Assembly: GCF_000763805.1 (NCBI RefSeq) | Contig: NZ_JRKS01000001.1 | Span: forward strand, 124,001-188,000 | Direction of reading: 5' to 3' | DNA from: Paracoccus sphaerophysae | Lineage (GTDB): Bacteria > Pseudomonadota > Alphaproteobacteria > Rhodobacterales > Rhodobacteraceae | Length of the DNA: 64,000 nt | Shown here: positions 28,432 to 38,346 of the stretch, piece by piece | Layout of the letters: every line of letters starts with the position of its first letter | How positions within the stretch are numbered: the stretch's first letter is position 1 | The notes under the pieces: generated by a model | Told to the model about the DNA's origin: nothing | Database searches by the model: none | The model's input: the letters and a program-made list of their open reading frames with translations, nothing else | Position numbers and translations under genes: made by a program

Positions 28432-30684
28432 TCATCCGCATTTGGAATGGCCGCAGCTGGGGCAGGTCAGGCAGCCCTCGACCATCCGCATCCCCGGGGT
28501 CCCGCAGGCCGGGCAGGACGGCCCGCGCGGCGGCTCGCCCACCTCGCGCATCTCGGCCGTGGGGTCCGATTTCAGCCCCGCCCCCTCGGCGGCCATGAAG
28601 CCGATGGCGACCATGTGGCGTTCGATCACGCCCCCGATCGCGGCCAGGATCGAGGGCACGTAGCGCCCCTCCATCCACGCGCCGCCACGGGGGTCGAACA
28701 CGGCCTTCAGCTCTTCGACCACGAAGGACACGTCGCCGCCGCGCCGGAACACGGCCGAGATCATCCGCGTCAGCGCCACGGTCCAGGCGTAATGTTCCAT
28801 GTTCTTGGAATTGATGAAGACCTCGAACGGGCGGCGGCGGCCGTCCTCCTCGATGTCGTTCAGGGTGATGTAGATGGCGTGCTCGCTGCCCGGGAACTTG
28901 AGCTTGTAGGTCGCGCCCTCCAGCGCCACCGGGCGGCTCATCGGCTGGTCAAGATAGACCGCGGGCAACTGCGATTCGGGCGCAGGCGCGGGCGCCACAG
29001 ACAGGACCGAGCCGGTGACCTCGTTCGGCCGATAGGTCGTGCAGCCCTTGCAGCCCTGGTCCCAGGCGGCGAGATAGACGTCCTTGAACGCCTCGAACGA
29101 GATGTCCTCGGGGCAGTTGATGGTCTTCGAGATCGACGAATCCACCCATTCCTGCGCCGCCGCCTGCATGGCGACGTGGTCCAGCGGGTCCAGCGTCTGG
29201 GCATCCACGAACCAGTCGGGGAACGGCGCGTCGCCCATCCGCTCGCGCCACAGGGCGACGGCGTAGTCGACCACCTCCTCCTCGGTCCGGGTGCCGTCCT
29301 TCTGCAGCACCTTGCGGGTGTAGGCGTGGGCAAAGACCGGCTCGATCCCGGAACTGACATTGCCGGCGTAAAGCGAGATCGTGCCGGTCGGCGCGACCGA
29401 GGTCAGCAGCGCGTTGCGGATGCCGTGGGTGCGGATCGCCGCACGCACGTCCTCGTCCATCTTTTGCATGAAGCCCGACGCCAGGAACGCCTCGGCGTCG
29501 AACAGCGGAAACGCCCCCTTGTCGCGCGCAAGCCCGGCGCTGGTCAGATAGGCCGCCCGCGCGATGCGCTTCATCCAGCGGCGCGTGGCCTCGGCCGCCT
29601 CGGGCGCGCCATAGCGCAGCCCGACCATCATCAGCGCGTCGGCGAGCCCCGTGACGCCCAGCCCGATGCGGCGCTTGGCGCGCGCCTCGGCGGCCTGCTG
29701 GGGCAGGGGAAAGCGGCTGGCGTCGACGACGTTGTCCATCATCCGCACGGCGGTCGCGACCAGATCGTCCAGCGCGTCCTCGTCCAGCGCCGCCTCGGGG
29801 CCGAAGGGGTCGTTGACCAGCCGCGCGAGGTTCACCGACCCCAGCAGGCAGGCGCCATAGGGGGGCAAAGGCTGTTCGCCGCAGGGGTTGGTCGCGGCGA
29901 TGGTCTCGGCATAGCCGAGGTTGTTCATCGCGTTGATGCGGTCGATGAAGATCACGCCCGGCTCGGCATAATCATAGGTCGCGCGCATGATCCGGTCCCA
30001 CAGCGCGCGGGCGCGGACGGTGCGATGGACCTGGCCGCCAAAGACCAGCGGCCAGTCGCCATCTGCCTTGAGCGCGGCCATGAAGTCGTCGGTGACCAGC
30101 ACCGACAGGTTGAACATCCGCAGCCGGGCGGCGTCCTGCTTGGCGGCGATGAAGGCCTCGATGTCCGGGTGGTCGCAGCGCATCGTGGCCATCATCGCGC
30201 CCCGGCGCGAGCCCGCCGACATGATCGTCCGGCACATCGCGTCCCAGACGTCCATGAAGGACAGCGGCCCCGACGCGTCGGCGGCGACGCCCTTCACCTC
30301 GGCCCCGCGCGGGCGGATGGTCGAGAAATCATAGCCGATCCCGCCGCCCTGCTGCATGGTCAGCGCGGCTTCCTTCAACGCCTGGAAGATGCCCTCCATG
30401 CTGTCAGGGATGGTGCCCATGACGAAGCAATTGAAGAGCGTCACCGACCGGCCGGTCCCGGCGCCCGAGATGATCCGGCCGGCGGGCAGAAAGCGGAAAT
30501 CCTCGAGCGCGGCGTAGAAGCGGTCCTCCCACGACGCGGGGTCTGCCTCGACGCTGGCGAGGTCGCGGGCGATGCGGCGCCAGGTGTCTTCGACCGAGCC
30601 GTCCAGCGGCGTGCCGTCGGCGGACCGGAGCCGATATTTCATATCCCAGATCTGTTCAGCGATGGGGGCGGCAAGACGGGTCAT
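28432..30684 (-). CDS. nrdJ: Adenosylcobalamin-dependent ribonucleotide reductase (class II)
   Basis: This 750-residue enzyme reduces ribonucleotides to deoxyribonucleotides using vitamin B12. Visible are [22 protein letters not shown] (first active-site Cys region), [21 protein letters not shown] (the NxCxE radical site) and the C-terminal zinc-binding Cys cluster CPACGTPGM...[14 protein letters not shown] chose the ATG giving [19 protein letters not shown] because that segment opens the conserved part; a GTG 11 codons upstream is possible. No cobalamin riboswitch is evident upstream. Confidence 0.93.
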   Translation of the reverse strand: MTRLAAPIAEQIWDMKYRLRSADGTPLDGSVEDTWRRIARDLASVEADPASWEDRFYAALEDFRFLPAGRIISGAGTGRSVTLFNCFVMGTIPDSMEGIFQALKEAALTMQQGGGIGYDFSTIRPRGAEVKGVAADASGPLSFMDVWDAMCRTIMSAGSRRGAMMATMRCDHPDIEAFIAAKQDAARLRMFNLSVLVTDDFMAALKADGDWPLVFGGQVHRTVRARALWDRIMRATYDYAEPGVIFIDRINAMNNLGYAETIAATNPCGEQPLPPYGACLLGSVNLARLVNDPFGPEAALDEDALDDLVATAVRMMDNVVDASRFPLPQQAAEARAKRRIGLGVTGLADALMMVGLRYGAPEAAEATRRWMKRIARAAYLTSAGLARDKGAFPLFDAEAFLASGFMQKMDEDVRAAIRTHGIRNALLTSVAPTGTISLYAGNVSSGIEPVFAHAYTRKVLQKDGTRTEEEVVDYAVALWRERMGDAPFPDWFVDAQTLDPLDHVAMQAAAQEWVDSSISKTINCPEDISFEAFKDVYLAAWDQGCKGCTTYRPNEVTGSVLSVAPAPAPESQLPAVYLDQPMSRPVALEGATYKLKFPGSEHAIYITLNDIEEDGRRRPFEVFINSKNMEHYAWTVALTRMISAVFRRGGDVSFVVEELKAVFDPRGGAWMEGRYVPSILAAIGGVIERHMVAIGFMAAEGAGLKSDPTAEMREVGEPPRGPSCPACGTPGMRMVEGCLTCPSCGHSKCG

Positions 30685-30857
30685 GGCAGGGTCCGGGGTC
30701 GGTGGGGCGGAGGTCACTCATGCGCGATTGGCGTTGCCGAAACAAGCCTGCCATGACCGGGCCCAACAAGCTGGACAGGCTGCGACACCCTGCCACAGGA
30801 TCAGAACCCGACGAAACTTCTAGGGATAAACCGCGACTCAACAGAAAGGTGCCGCAT

Positions 30858-31208
30858 ATGGCCCGCATGATCCTTGCCGCAGTCATCGCCTGCCTCGCCG
30901 TGCCCGCAGCGGCTTCGCAGCCCGGCGACTACAAGACCGGCCCCCAGACCGAGGGCGTCGCCGCCCCGATCAACCTTGCGCCACGCCGGCCCGTTCCGAT
31001 GGCGGTGATGAACTACGAGACGTTCGAGGCGACGGTGGACCACGCCGATCTGCCGGAATGTCCCAAGGCCCTGGCCGCCGAGGGGCGGTTCTGCCGGGCG
31101 ACGATCCACGACGACGCATTGCATGTCTTTGCGTTCAGCGAGGACCTGGACCAGCCGTTGCAGGCGGTCATGGACTTCCCGATGGACGAGATCCGCTTCC
31201 CCGACTGA
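30858..31208 (+). CDS. Small exported protein of unknown function
   Basis: This 116-residue protein has a clear signal peptide (MARMILAAVIACLAVPAAAS, cleavage likely after AAA). The mature part has two Cys residues (PECPKALAAEGRFCRA) that could form a disulfide and an acidic end (DFPMDEIRFPD). An AAAGG element precedes the ATG. I do not recognise a family. It is divergent from nrdJ and converges on the acyl-CoA ligase gene. Confidence 0.7.
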   Translation: MARMILAAVIACLAVPAAASQPGDYKTGPQTEGVAAPINLAPRRPVPMAVMNYETFEATVDHADLPECPKALAAEGRFCRATIHDDALHVFAFSEDLDQPLQAVMDFPMDEIRFPD

Positions 31209-31241
31209 GCGCGGGCGCCGCCGCCGAGCCGGGCGTCGGCG

Positions 31242-32723
31242 TCACCCGCCATCCTTGCGATGGGCGGCGCGCAAGGCGCGACGGTTGATCTTGCCGGTAG
31301 GCGTGCGGGGCAGGGCATCGACATGGATGAACTCGCGCGGCTGCTTGTAGCGGGCGAGTCCCGTCTCGGCCGCCGCCTGCAGCGCCGCCCCGTCGGCCGG
31401 GCCGGTCCAGAAGGCGGCGATGATCGAGGCGCCGCCCGGCACCGGCAGTTCCGTCACCGCCACGTCGCCGGTGCCGGGGACCGGGGCCAGCACGTCCTCG
31501 ACCTCTGAGGGCGCGACCCGGAAGCCGCCGGCGTTCATCATGTCGTCGGCGCGGCCCAGCGTGGCGATCGCGCCGTCGTCCGAAGCGACCGCCAGATCGC
31601 CGGTCAGGAACCAGTCGCCGCGGAACTTGGACGCGGTTTCCTCGGGTTGCCCCAGATAGCCGAGAAACAACCCGGGGTCGGACCGATGCACGGCCAGCAC
31701 GCCCGGCTGTCTGGGAGGCAGCTCGGCTCCGTCATCGCCCAGGATAGCCACCCGCCGCCCCGGCTGGGGATAGCCGGCGGTGCCCTCGGGCGCCGGCCGG
31801 GCGGGCGAGCCGGACAGGAAGGTGGAACATTCAGACATGCCCATCGCCTCGTGCAGGCCGGTGCCGGTGCGGTCGGTCCAGGCCCGGCGCAGGTCGGGGT
31901 CCAGCCGCTCGCCCGCGGTCAGGCCGTGGCGCAGCGACGGGATCGGCGCCCAGTCGGCGCGCAGCATCCGCCGGAACACACCCGGCGCCGCCGCGATGAT
32001 CGTCGCGCCGTGGCGCCGGGCGAGCAGCGGGATCTGCTCGATCGCCGTTCCCTCGGCAGGGATCAGCGCCGTCGCGCCCACTGTCCACGGGTCCATCAGC
32101 CCGGTGCCCAGCGTGAATGTCCAGTTGAACGCGCCCGCATGCAACAGCCGGTCGGCGCCGGTCAGCCCGTACCAGCCGTCGAACATCATCGCGCGGGCGA
32201 GAATCGCCCGATGCGCGTGCATCACCGCCCGCGGCTGCCCGGAAGTGCCGGAGGTATAGACGATATAGGCCAGCCGGTCGGGATCGCCGCGGTTCCAGTC
32301 GGCCGGCGCCAGCCCGGCCATCGCGGCCAGTTCGGCGGCCGCCAGCACCGGCGCGGGGTGGCCCTCGGGCAGCGCGATGCCGGGACCGGCGATGGTAAGC
32401 GCATGGGTGATCTCGGCCGCGATCTTGGTGACTTCGCGCGCCGTGAGCATCGCCGAGGTCGGCACCGGGACCAGACCCGCCGCGATGCAGGCGAGATAGG
32501 CCACCGGAAACGCCGGCTCGTTCCCGATCCGCAGCAGCACCCGGTCGCCGGGACGCAGCCCGCGGGCCAGCAGCCCCGCGGCCGCCCCGCGCACCGCGGC
32601 CGTCAGCCGCCCATAGGACCACCGATCCGCTCCGGTGGACGACACCACCGCCAGCGCCAGCCGGTCCGGCATCTCCTGGCCGGCCGCCAGCACGTGTTCC
32701 GCGAGATTGAAGCCCTGAGTCAT
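31242..32723 (-). CDS. AMP-binding acyl-CoA ligase (benzoate-CoA-ligase-like group)
   Basis: This 493-residue adenylate-forming enzyme activates a carboxylic acid as its CoA thioester. The A3 motif YTSGTSGQPRAVMHAHRA, the A5-like MSECSTFLSGSPA, A7 (WFLTGDLAVASDDG) and the A10 Lys motif RTPTGKINRRALR are visible. The start is the ATG giving MTQGFNLAEHVLAAG. The substrate, possibly an aromatic or short-chain acid, cannot be read from sequence. It is alone on the minus strand between unrelated genes. Confidence 0.82.
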   Translation of the reverse strand: MTQGFNLAEHVLAAGQEMPDRLALAVVSSTGADRWSYGRLTAAVRGAAAGLLARGLRPGDRVLLRIGNEPAFPVAYLACIAAGLVPVPTSAMLTAREVTKIAAEITHALTIAGPGIALPEGHPAPVLAAAELAAMAGLAPADWNRGDPDRLAYIVYTSGTSGQPRAVMHAHRAILARAMMFDGWYGLTGADRLLHAGAFNWTFTLGTGLMDPWTVGATALIPAEGTAIEQIPLLARRHGATIIAAAPGVFRRMLRADWAPIPSLRHGLTAGERLDPDLRRAWTDRTGTGLHEAMGMSECSTFLSGSPARPAPEGTAGYPQPGRRVAILGDDGAELPPRQPGVLAVHRSDPGLFLGYLGQPEETASKFRGDWFLTGDLAVASDDGAIATLGRADDMMNAGGFRVAPSEVEDVLAPVPGTGDVAVTELPVPGGASIIAAFWTGPADGAALQAAAETGLARYKQPREFIHVDALPRTPTGKINRRALRAAHRKDGG

Positions 32724-32840
32724 GCGCGCAGCTTTGCCGCCCTCGCGCGCGGGCCGCAAGGACGGCGCGTTCGGGCGGTCGCTAATATCCTGGGGTGAAC
32801 TGGCCGGCACGGCCACGAGGGGCAAAGCCCCCTGGACACG

Positions 32841-32867
32841 CAAACGGCCCGCCCGTGAGGGCAGGCC
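32841..32867 (-). terminator. Terminator of the cold-shock gene
   Basis: A 9-bp stem (32846-32854 with 32859-32867, one G-T pair) closes a GTGA/TCAC loop. On the minus strand it is followed by GTTTG. It lies about 37 bases past the cold-shock gene stop and before the start of the acyl-CoA ligase gene. Confidence 0.6.
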
Positions 32868-32903
32868 GCAAAGGTAACGGGCGGTCCCTGCGGAGCTGCG
32901 GGA

Positions 32904-33110
32904 TCAGAGCAGCTTCAGATCGGACGCCGAGGCGCGGCCGTCGCGGCCGGACTGCAGTTCGTATTCGATCTTCTGGTTGTCGTTCAGCCCGGTCAGGCCG
33001 GCGCGCTCGACGGCGGAAATATGGACGAAGACGTCCTTGCCGCCATCATCGGGCGCGATGAAACCATAGCCTTTGGTGGCGTTGAACCATTTGACGGTGC
33101 CGGTCGCCAT
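32904..33110 (-). CDS. cspA: Cold-shock protein (CspA family)
   Basis: This 68-residue single cold-shock domain protein binds single-stranded nucleic acid. It starts [20 protein letters not shown] with RNP1 (KGYGFI) and RNP2 (DVFVHIS). The length is standard. I used the ATG directly before TGTVKWFN; an upstream in-frame ATG gives non-homologous sequence. The 240 bases upstream are free of genes and may include a cold-responsive leader; no clear promoter was assigned. Confidence 0.95.
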   Translation of the reverse strand: MATGTVKWFNATKGYGFIAPDDGGKDVFVHISAVERAGLTGLNDNQKIEYELQSGRDGRASASDLKLL

Positions 33111-33296
33111 GACCTTGTCTCCTTCAGTCTCCCGGTGGCGAGATTGCCGTTCCGGGCCGTGCAGCCCTTTCGCAGTCCGGCTGCCCCGTGAAGGGAGGCG
33201 GTAGAAAGTTTCGCTCACGCGCCTGCGAGGTTGCGCGATTCGCCGCCAAATTCAAGTGACAAATTAACGACTCGGGTGACGTTACGTTACCTGCGC

Positions 33297-33325
33297 GGGG
33301 GAACCGGCAAGAGTTTGCCGGTCCC
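33297..33325 (-). terminator. Possible terminator hairpin downstream of thrS
   Basis: GGGG-A-ACCGGCAA and TTGCCGGT-CCCC form a long stem with one bulged base and a short loop, 27 bases past the thrS stop. There is no T-run on the minus strand, so intrinsic termination is uncertain. Confidence 0.4.
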
Positions 33326-33351
33326 CTGATCTGCCCGGCACGAGGCGGCAG

Positions 33352-35304
33352 TCAGCCCCGCAGATCGGGCGGGGTCGCCTCGGCCATCAGCGCCGCGATG
33401 GCATCGGCCAGGGCCAGCGATTCCGACCCCTGCCGGTCGAGCCGGCGAAGCGAAACCGTGCGCTCCTGGACCTCTTTCATCCCGATTGCCATGATCGCCG
33501 GGACCTTGGCGACGGAATGTTCGCGGACCTTGTAGTTGATCTTTTCGTTCCGCAGGTCGGCTTCGGCGCGAATCCCCGCGCCTTTCAGCGCCTCGACCAC
33601 CTCGCGGACGTAATCGTCGGCGTCCGAGACGATTGAGGCGACGACCACCTGCCGGGGCGCCAGCCACAGGGGCAGCTTGCCGGCGAAGTTCTCGATCAGC
33701 ATCCCGATGAAGCGCTCGAAGCTGCCGAGCACCGCGCGGTGCAGCATGATCGGGCGGTGCTTGGCGCCGTCCTCGCCGATGTAATAGGCGTCCAGCCGCT
33801 CGGGCAGGTTCGGATCGACCTGCAGCGTCCCGCACTGCCAGTCCCGGCCGATGGCGTCGGTCAGCACGAACTCGAGCTTCGGGCCGTAGAAGGCGCCCTC
33901 GCCGGGGAACACCTCGTACTCGTGCCCGGCTGCCGTCACCGCGTTGGCCAGCGCCGCCTCGGCGTGGTCCCAGCTCTCTTCGGTGCCGATCCGCTTGTCG
34001 GGGCGGGTGGACAGCTTGATGCGCCAGTCGGTGAAGCCGAGGTCCGCGTAGATCCCCGACAGGAAGCTGATGAACTTGCGCGACTCGCTCTCGATCTGCG
34101 CCTCGGTGCAGAAGATATGCGCGTCGTCCTGGGTGAAGCCGCGGACCCGCATGATCCCGTGCAGCGCGCCCGAGGGCTCGTAGCGGTTGCACGACCCGAA
34201 CTCGGCCATCCTGAGCGGCAGGTCGCGGTAGGATTTCAGCCCGTGGTTATAGACCTGCACGTGGCAGGGGCAGTTCATCGGCTTGAGCGCGTTGACGGTC
34301 TTTTCCCGGGCGTGCTCCTCGTCCACTTCGACGATGAACATGTTCTCCTGGTAGTTCTCCCAGTGGCCCGAGGCTTCCCACAGCTTGCGGTTCACGACCT
34401 GGGGCGTGTTGACCTCGACATAGCCGCCGCGGCGCTGCTGGCGGCGCATGTAGTCCTGCAGCGTCGTGTAGATCGTCCACCCGTTCGGGTGCCAGAAGAC
34501 CTGGCCCGGCGCTTCCTCCTGCAGGTGGAACAGGTCCATCTCGCGGCCGAGCTTGCGGTGGTCGCGTTTCGCGGCCTCCTCCAGCATGGTCAGGTGGGCC
34601 TTCAACTCGTCGCGGTTGCGGAAGGCCACGCCATAGATGCGCTGTAGCATTGGACGGCTGGCGTCGCCCAGCCAGTAGGCGCCGGCGACGTGGGTCAGAC
34701 GGAAGGCGTCGGCGGGCAGCTGGCCGGTGTGCTGCAGATGCGGGCCGCGGCACAAATCCTGCCAGTCGCCGTGCCAGTACATGCGCACGTCCTCGCCCTC
34801 GGGGATGCGGGCGATCAGTTCGACCTTGTAGGGCTCGTTGGTCGATTCGTAATGGGCGACGGCGCGGGCGCGGTCCCAGACCTCGGTGCGGACCGGGTCG
34901 CGGGCGGCGATGATCTGCTTCATCTTCGCCTCGATCGCGCCGAGGTCCTCGGGCGTGAAGGGTTCGGCGCGGTCGAAGTCGTAGAACCAGCCATAGTCGC
35001 GGACCGGGCCGATGGTGACCTTGACGTCGGGCCACAGCTCCTGCACGGCGCGGGCCATGACGTGGGCGAGGTCGTGGCGGATCAGTTCAAGCGCCGGCGC
35101 CTCGTCCTTCATCGTGTTGATGGCGATCCGGCCCGAGCCGCGGATCGGCCAGGCGAGGTCGACATGCGCGCCGTCCAGCGTGGCGCTGATCGCGGCCTTC
35201 GCGAGGCTGGGGGCGATCGACTGCGCGACCTCGGCCGCGGTCACCCCGGCGGGGTAGTCGCGGGCATTGCCATCGGGAAAGGTGAGGGAGATCTGGTCGG
35301 CCAC
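33352..35304 (-). CDS. thrS: Threonyl-tRNA synthetase
   Basis: This 650-residue class IIa synthetase charges tRNA-Thr. It has the N-terminal TGS domain ([22 protein letters not shown]), the editing domain with the [16 protein letters not shown] His motif and [12 protein letters not shown], the catalytic core ([23 protein letters not shown], with zinc ligands) and the anticodon-binding domain. The start is taken as GTG at 35302-35304 because a GAGGAG element precedes it and the TGS domain begins four residues later; longer in-frame readings are not homologous. Confidence 0.96.
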   Translation of the reverse strand: MADQISLTFPDGNARDYPAGVTAAEVAQSIAPSLAKAAISATLDGAHVDLAWPIRGSGRIAINTMKDEAPALELIRHDLAHVMARAVQELWPDVKVTIGPVRDYGWFYDFDRAEPFTPEDLGAIEAKMKQIIAARDPVRTEVWDRARAVAHYESTNEPYKVELIARIPEGEDVRMYWHGDWQDLCRGPHLQHTGQLPADAFRLTHVAGAYWLGDASRPMLQRIYGVAFRNRDELKAHLTMLEEAAKRDHRKLGREMDLFHLQEEAPGQVFWHPNGWTIYTTLQDYMRRQQRRGGYVEVNTPQVVNRKLWEASGHWENYQENMFIVEVDEEHAREKTVNALKPMNCPCHVQVYNHGLKSYRDLPLRMAEFGSCNRYEPSGALHGIMRVRGFTQDDAHIFCTEAQIESESRKFISFLSGIYADLGFTDWRIKLSTRPDKRIGTEESWDHAEAALANAVTAAGHEYEVFPGEGAFYGPKLEFVLTDAIGRDWQCGTLQVDPNLPERLDAYYIGEDGAKHRPIMLHRAVLGSFERFIGMLIENFAGKLPLWLAPRQVVVASIVSDADDYVREVVEALKGAGIRAEADLRNEKINYKVREHSVAKVPAIMAIGMKEVQERTVSLRRLDRQGSESLALADAIAALMAEATPPDLRG

Positions 35305-35544
35305 GACTGGCTCCTCGTCGGTTCGGCGCCCACGGAACGCCCGGTTGCGGGTATGTGCCGGGTGCTGTGGCAAGCGGCGGCGCGGGTGTCAATGGGGGCG
35401 CACGTCCGGGCGTCCTGCGGCCGCGCCGGTGTGGAGAAAATCCAGCCACGTTGCGACGGGAAAACCTGTGCGCAGGGTCGGGGCGAGGCTTCACAGGCCC
35501 CTGACGGCGTGAAATAGGGAAAGGGCACATGCAGGGGGCCAGCC

Positions 35545-36282
35545 ATGACAGAGTTTTACGAGACCCGCGCGGGACGCCGGCTGGCCTATGACCGAGTCGA
35601 CGGCAGCCTGCCCGGCGTGATCTTCCTGCACGGGTTCCGGTCCGACCGGCACGGCACCAAGGCCGAGGACCTTGCCGCCTGGTGCGCCGAAACCGGCCGC
35701 GCCTTCCTGCGCTTTGACCTTGCCGGGCATGGCGACAGCGGTGGCGCCGTCGAGGATTTCGGGATCGGCGACTGGCTGGACGATTCGCGCGAGTTGATCG
35801 ACGCTCTGGCGCCCGGGCCGCAGGTGCTGGTCGGATCGTCCCTGGGGGGGTGGCTGGCGCTGCTGCTGGCGCGCGAGGACCCGCGTCGCTGGTCAGGCCT
35901 GGTGACGATTGCCGCCGCGCCGGATTTCACCACGCGGATGCAGTCCGCGTTCACCGCCGCCGACCGTGCGCAGTTGCAGCGCGACGGGGTCATCACCCGG
36001 CCCAGCGCCTATGGCGACGACTATGTGTTTTCGCAAAGGCTGTTCGATCAGGGGGATGAGCATCGCCTTTTCGCCGCGCCGCTGCTGCTGACGATGCCGG
36101 TCCGGCTGCTGCAGGGAACCGCTGACGAGGACGTGCCCGCGTCGGATGCCAAGGCGCTACATGAGCACGCTGACGGCCCCGACATTCAGCTAAGGATGGT
36201 GGAGGGGGCCGATCACAGGTTCTCGGCCCCCGAGCAGTTGCAGATGATCCGCGACGCGGTGGCCGAAGTCAGTGGAGAATGA
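35545..36282 (+). CDS. Alpha/beta hydrolase
   Basis: This 245-residue serine hydrolase has the oxyanion-hole segment IFLHGFRSDRHGTKA, the nucleophile elbow VGSSLGGWLALLL (GxSxG), an acid in LLQGTADEDVPASDA and a late catalytic His in EGADHRFSAPEQL. The overall pattern resembles palmitoyl-thioesterase ABHD10-like bacterial proteins; the substrate is unknown. It is divergent from thrS, with 240 bases between that hold nothing recognisable. Confidence 0.85.
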   Translation: MTEFYETRAGRRLAYDRVDGSLPGVIFLHGFRSDRHGTKAEDLAAWCAETGRAFLRFDLAGHGDSGGAVEDFGIGDWLDDSRELIDALAPGPQVLVGSSLGGWLALLLAREDPRRWSGLVTIAAAPDFTTRMQSAFTAADRAQLQRDGVITRPSAYGDDYVFSQRLFDQGDEHRLFAAPLLLTMPVRLLQGTADEDVPASDAKALHEHADGPDIQLRMVEGADHRFSAPEQLQMIRDAVAEVSGE

Positions 36283-36297
36283 CCCCGGCCGCGACGG

Positions 36298-36771
36298 TCA
36301 GGAAAAGGCGATCTCGTACTGGTCGCCCATGTCGGGCTTGGCGCCGGTGACCTTGGACCTGGCAACCTCATACAGGAAGCCCAGCCCGCCGGTGGTGGCC
36401 CAGACCTCGGCAGTCGACAGCTTGAGCTTCAGCATTCGAACGTCCTCGTCCTGCTTGCCATCCTCGAACCAGCTCGAGGCGACGGCGTTCCAGATTTCGT
36501 CGAGCTTGGCCTTGTCGTTCGACAGTTCCAGCGTGCCCTCTATCCGGGCATAAAGCTTGTCGCCGCCTTCGCTGACGACGTGGACGGCCTGTTGCGGGCC
36601 ACCCTCGACCGCCTTGACGAGATCGGTGCCATCGGCGGTGATGAACCACAGCACCGACTGATCCCGGTCGGCGTAGTGCGACATCGGCACCAGCCGCCAG
36701 TCGGGGGCGCAGCCCAGCATCCCCGCGTTGATGCCGTCGAGTCGTTTCCAGAAAGTATCGCGGTCGCTCAT
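36298..36771 (-). CDS. Pyridoxamine 5'-phosphate oxidase-related, general-stress-type protein
   Basis: This 157-residue split-barrel flavin-binding-like protein (MSDRDTFWKRLDGINAGML) has SVLWFITADGTDLVKAVEGG, LYARIEGTLELSNDKAKLDEIWN and MLKLKLSTAEVWATTGG, the layout of the general stress protein 26 / PPOX-like family. It is converging on the alpha/beta hydrolase. The ligand (FMN, F420 or none) is not determined. Confidence 0.8.
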   Translation of the reverse strand: MSDRDTFWKRLDGINAGMLGCAPDWRLVPMSHYADRDQSVLWFITADGTDLVKAVEGGPQQAVHVVSEGGDKLYARIEGTLELSNDKAKLDEIWNAVASSWFEDGKQDEDVRMLKLKLSTAEVWATTGGLGFLYEVARSKVTGAKPDMGDQYEIAFS

Positions 36772-36900
36772 GCTGCGCTCCTTTGCGTCGCCGGCAGGGG
36801 CGCCGGACGTTCGCGAGCCTAACCACGACCGGACCGCCGGGTTCCGTCCAACCGGCCCCAGCCCCGGCCGCGGGAACTGGGGGCGGAACGCAGCGGGCGA

Positions 36901-38244
36901 TCAGACGCCGATCTTGGCGTCGTCCTCGGGCCCCAGCGGGCGGGTGTCGCCGGTGACCTGGCCGCCGCGACGGCGCTTGGGATGCTGGCGGGGCGCCGAG
37001 CCCGCATGTTCGTCCATGAAGTCCAGCACCAGCGGCCGGATGTTCAGCCGCCAGCTTTTCCCCGCGAAGATGCCGTAATGGCCGGCGCCCGGTTCCAGAT
37101 GCTGGGCCTTGCGGTCGTCCGAGACCCCGGTGCACAGGTTCAGCGCCGCGACGCACTGGCCGGGGGCCGAGATGTCGTCATTGGCGCCCTCGACGGTCAT
37201 CACCGCGACGTCCTTGATCTTGCCGATGTCGATCGGCTTGCCGTCGATCGAGAAGCGGTTCTGGGCGATTTCCAGGTTCTTGAAGATGCGTTCGACGGTG
37301 GACAGGTAGAATTCCGCCGTCATGTCCATGACGGCCAGGTATTCGTCATAGAACATGTTGTGCTTGTCGCCTTCGGACCCGGCACCGGTGGCCTCGGCTA
37401 AGATCTTGTCGACGAAGGCCTTGCGATGGGTGTCGGCGTTCATGGCGATGAAGGAGGAGAGCTGCGCCAGTCCCGGATAGACCATCCGCCCGGCGCCGCG
37501 ATACTTGAAGCCGACCTGCTGGATGACGAGATGCTCGAGCTCGCCCATCGTCACCCGGTTGCCGAAATCGGTCACCTCGGTGGCCGCCGCGTCCGGGTCG
37601 ATGGGACCGCCGATCAGGGTCAGGGTGCGAGGCTGGGCGGCGGGGTTGTCCTCGGCCAGGATCGCCGTCGCGGCCAGCGTCAGCGGCGCGGGCTGGCAGA
37701 CAGCGATGACGTGAAGGTCCGGGCCCAGATGGGTCATGAAGTCGGTCAGGTAGCGGGTATAGTCCTCGACGTCGAACTTGCCCTCGCTGACCGGGATGTC
37801 GCGGGCATTGTGCCAGTCGGTCACCCAGACGTCGCAATCGGGCAAGAGCGAGGTCACCGTCGAGCGCAGCAGCGTCGCATAATGGCCCGACATCGGCGCC
37901 ACCAGCAGCACCCGCCGCTCCATCGGCTCGCGCCGGGCGACGCGGAAGCGGACCAGATCGCCGAAGGGGCGTTCCAGTTCCGGTTCGACATAGACGAGGT
38001 GGTCCTGCCCCTCGGCCCCCGGGATCGGCGGGATTTCCCAGTCCGGCTTGATGACCATGCGCGCAAAGCTGCGTTCGGTCACCCGGCCCCAGGCGGACAG
38101 CATCTTGAACATCGGCGAGGGCACCAGCGCGAAGATCGGGTAGGACGCGATCGCGCGCGCCGAGGCCCCCATCCATTCGTTCGTGTTCCGGATGGTTTCC
38201 ATCGCATCATACGAGACGATGCCACGGTATCCCTTGTAAGCCAT
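36901..38244 (-). CDS. phaZ: Intracellular polyhydroxyalkanoate depolymerase
   Basis: This 447-residue enzyme degrades stored PHA granules. It starts MAYKGYRGIVSYDAMETIRN. Features of the PhaZ intracellular family include VTDWHNARDIPVSEGKFDVEDY, the nucleophile region HVIAVCQPAPLTLAA with a catalytic Cys in place of Ser, and the late GAGHYGIFAGKSWR with the catalytic His. It is divergent from phaC; the 102-bp intergenic region must hold both promoters. Confidence 0.94.
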   Translation of the reverse strand: MAYKGYRGIVSYDAMETIRNTNEWMGASARAIASYPIFALVPSPMFKMLSAWGRVTERSFARMVIKPDWEIPPIPGAEGQDHLVYVEPELERPFGDLVRFRVARREPMERRVLLVAPMSGHYATLLRSTVTSLLPDCDVWVTDWHNARDIPVSEGKFDVEDYTRYLTDFMTHLGPDLHVIAVCQPAPLTLAATAILAEDNPAAQPRTLTLIGGPIDPDAAATEVTDFGNRVTMGELEHLVIQQVGFKYRGAGRMVYPGLAQLSSFIAMNADTHRKAFVDKILAEATGAGSEGDKHNMFYDEYLAVMDMTAEFYLSTVERIFKNLEIAQNRFSIDGKPIDIGKIKDVAVMTVEGANDDISAPGQCVAALNLCTGVSDDRKAQHLEPGAGHYGIFAGKSWRLNIRPLVLDFMDEHAGSAPRQHPKRRRGGQVTGDTRPLGPEDDAKIGV

Positions 38245-38346
38245 GACCGCACTTCCCTTCCCAAACACCTGTGACGTGCAAAGTCTGGTTTACGACTTTC
38301 GTCAACCGGGATTTAATGGACATCAGGGTATGGAGGATCTTTTGTC

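Noticed and set aside
28312-30756. Very long open frame antisense to nrdJ
   Set aside because: It mirrors the codon periodicity of nrdJ, is rich in His/Arg/Gly/Gln with no motif, and is a GC-rich shadow frame. The same applies to long antisense frames across ppk, phaC, thrS and the permease gene.
30685-30857. Possible cobalamin riboswitch upstream of the B12-dependent reductase
   Set aside because: No B12-box-like sequence or suitable structure is visible.
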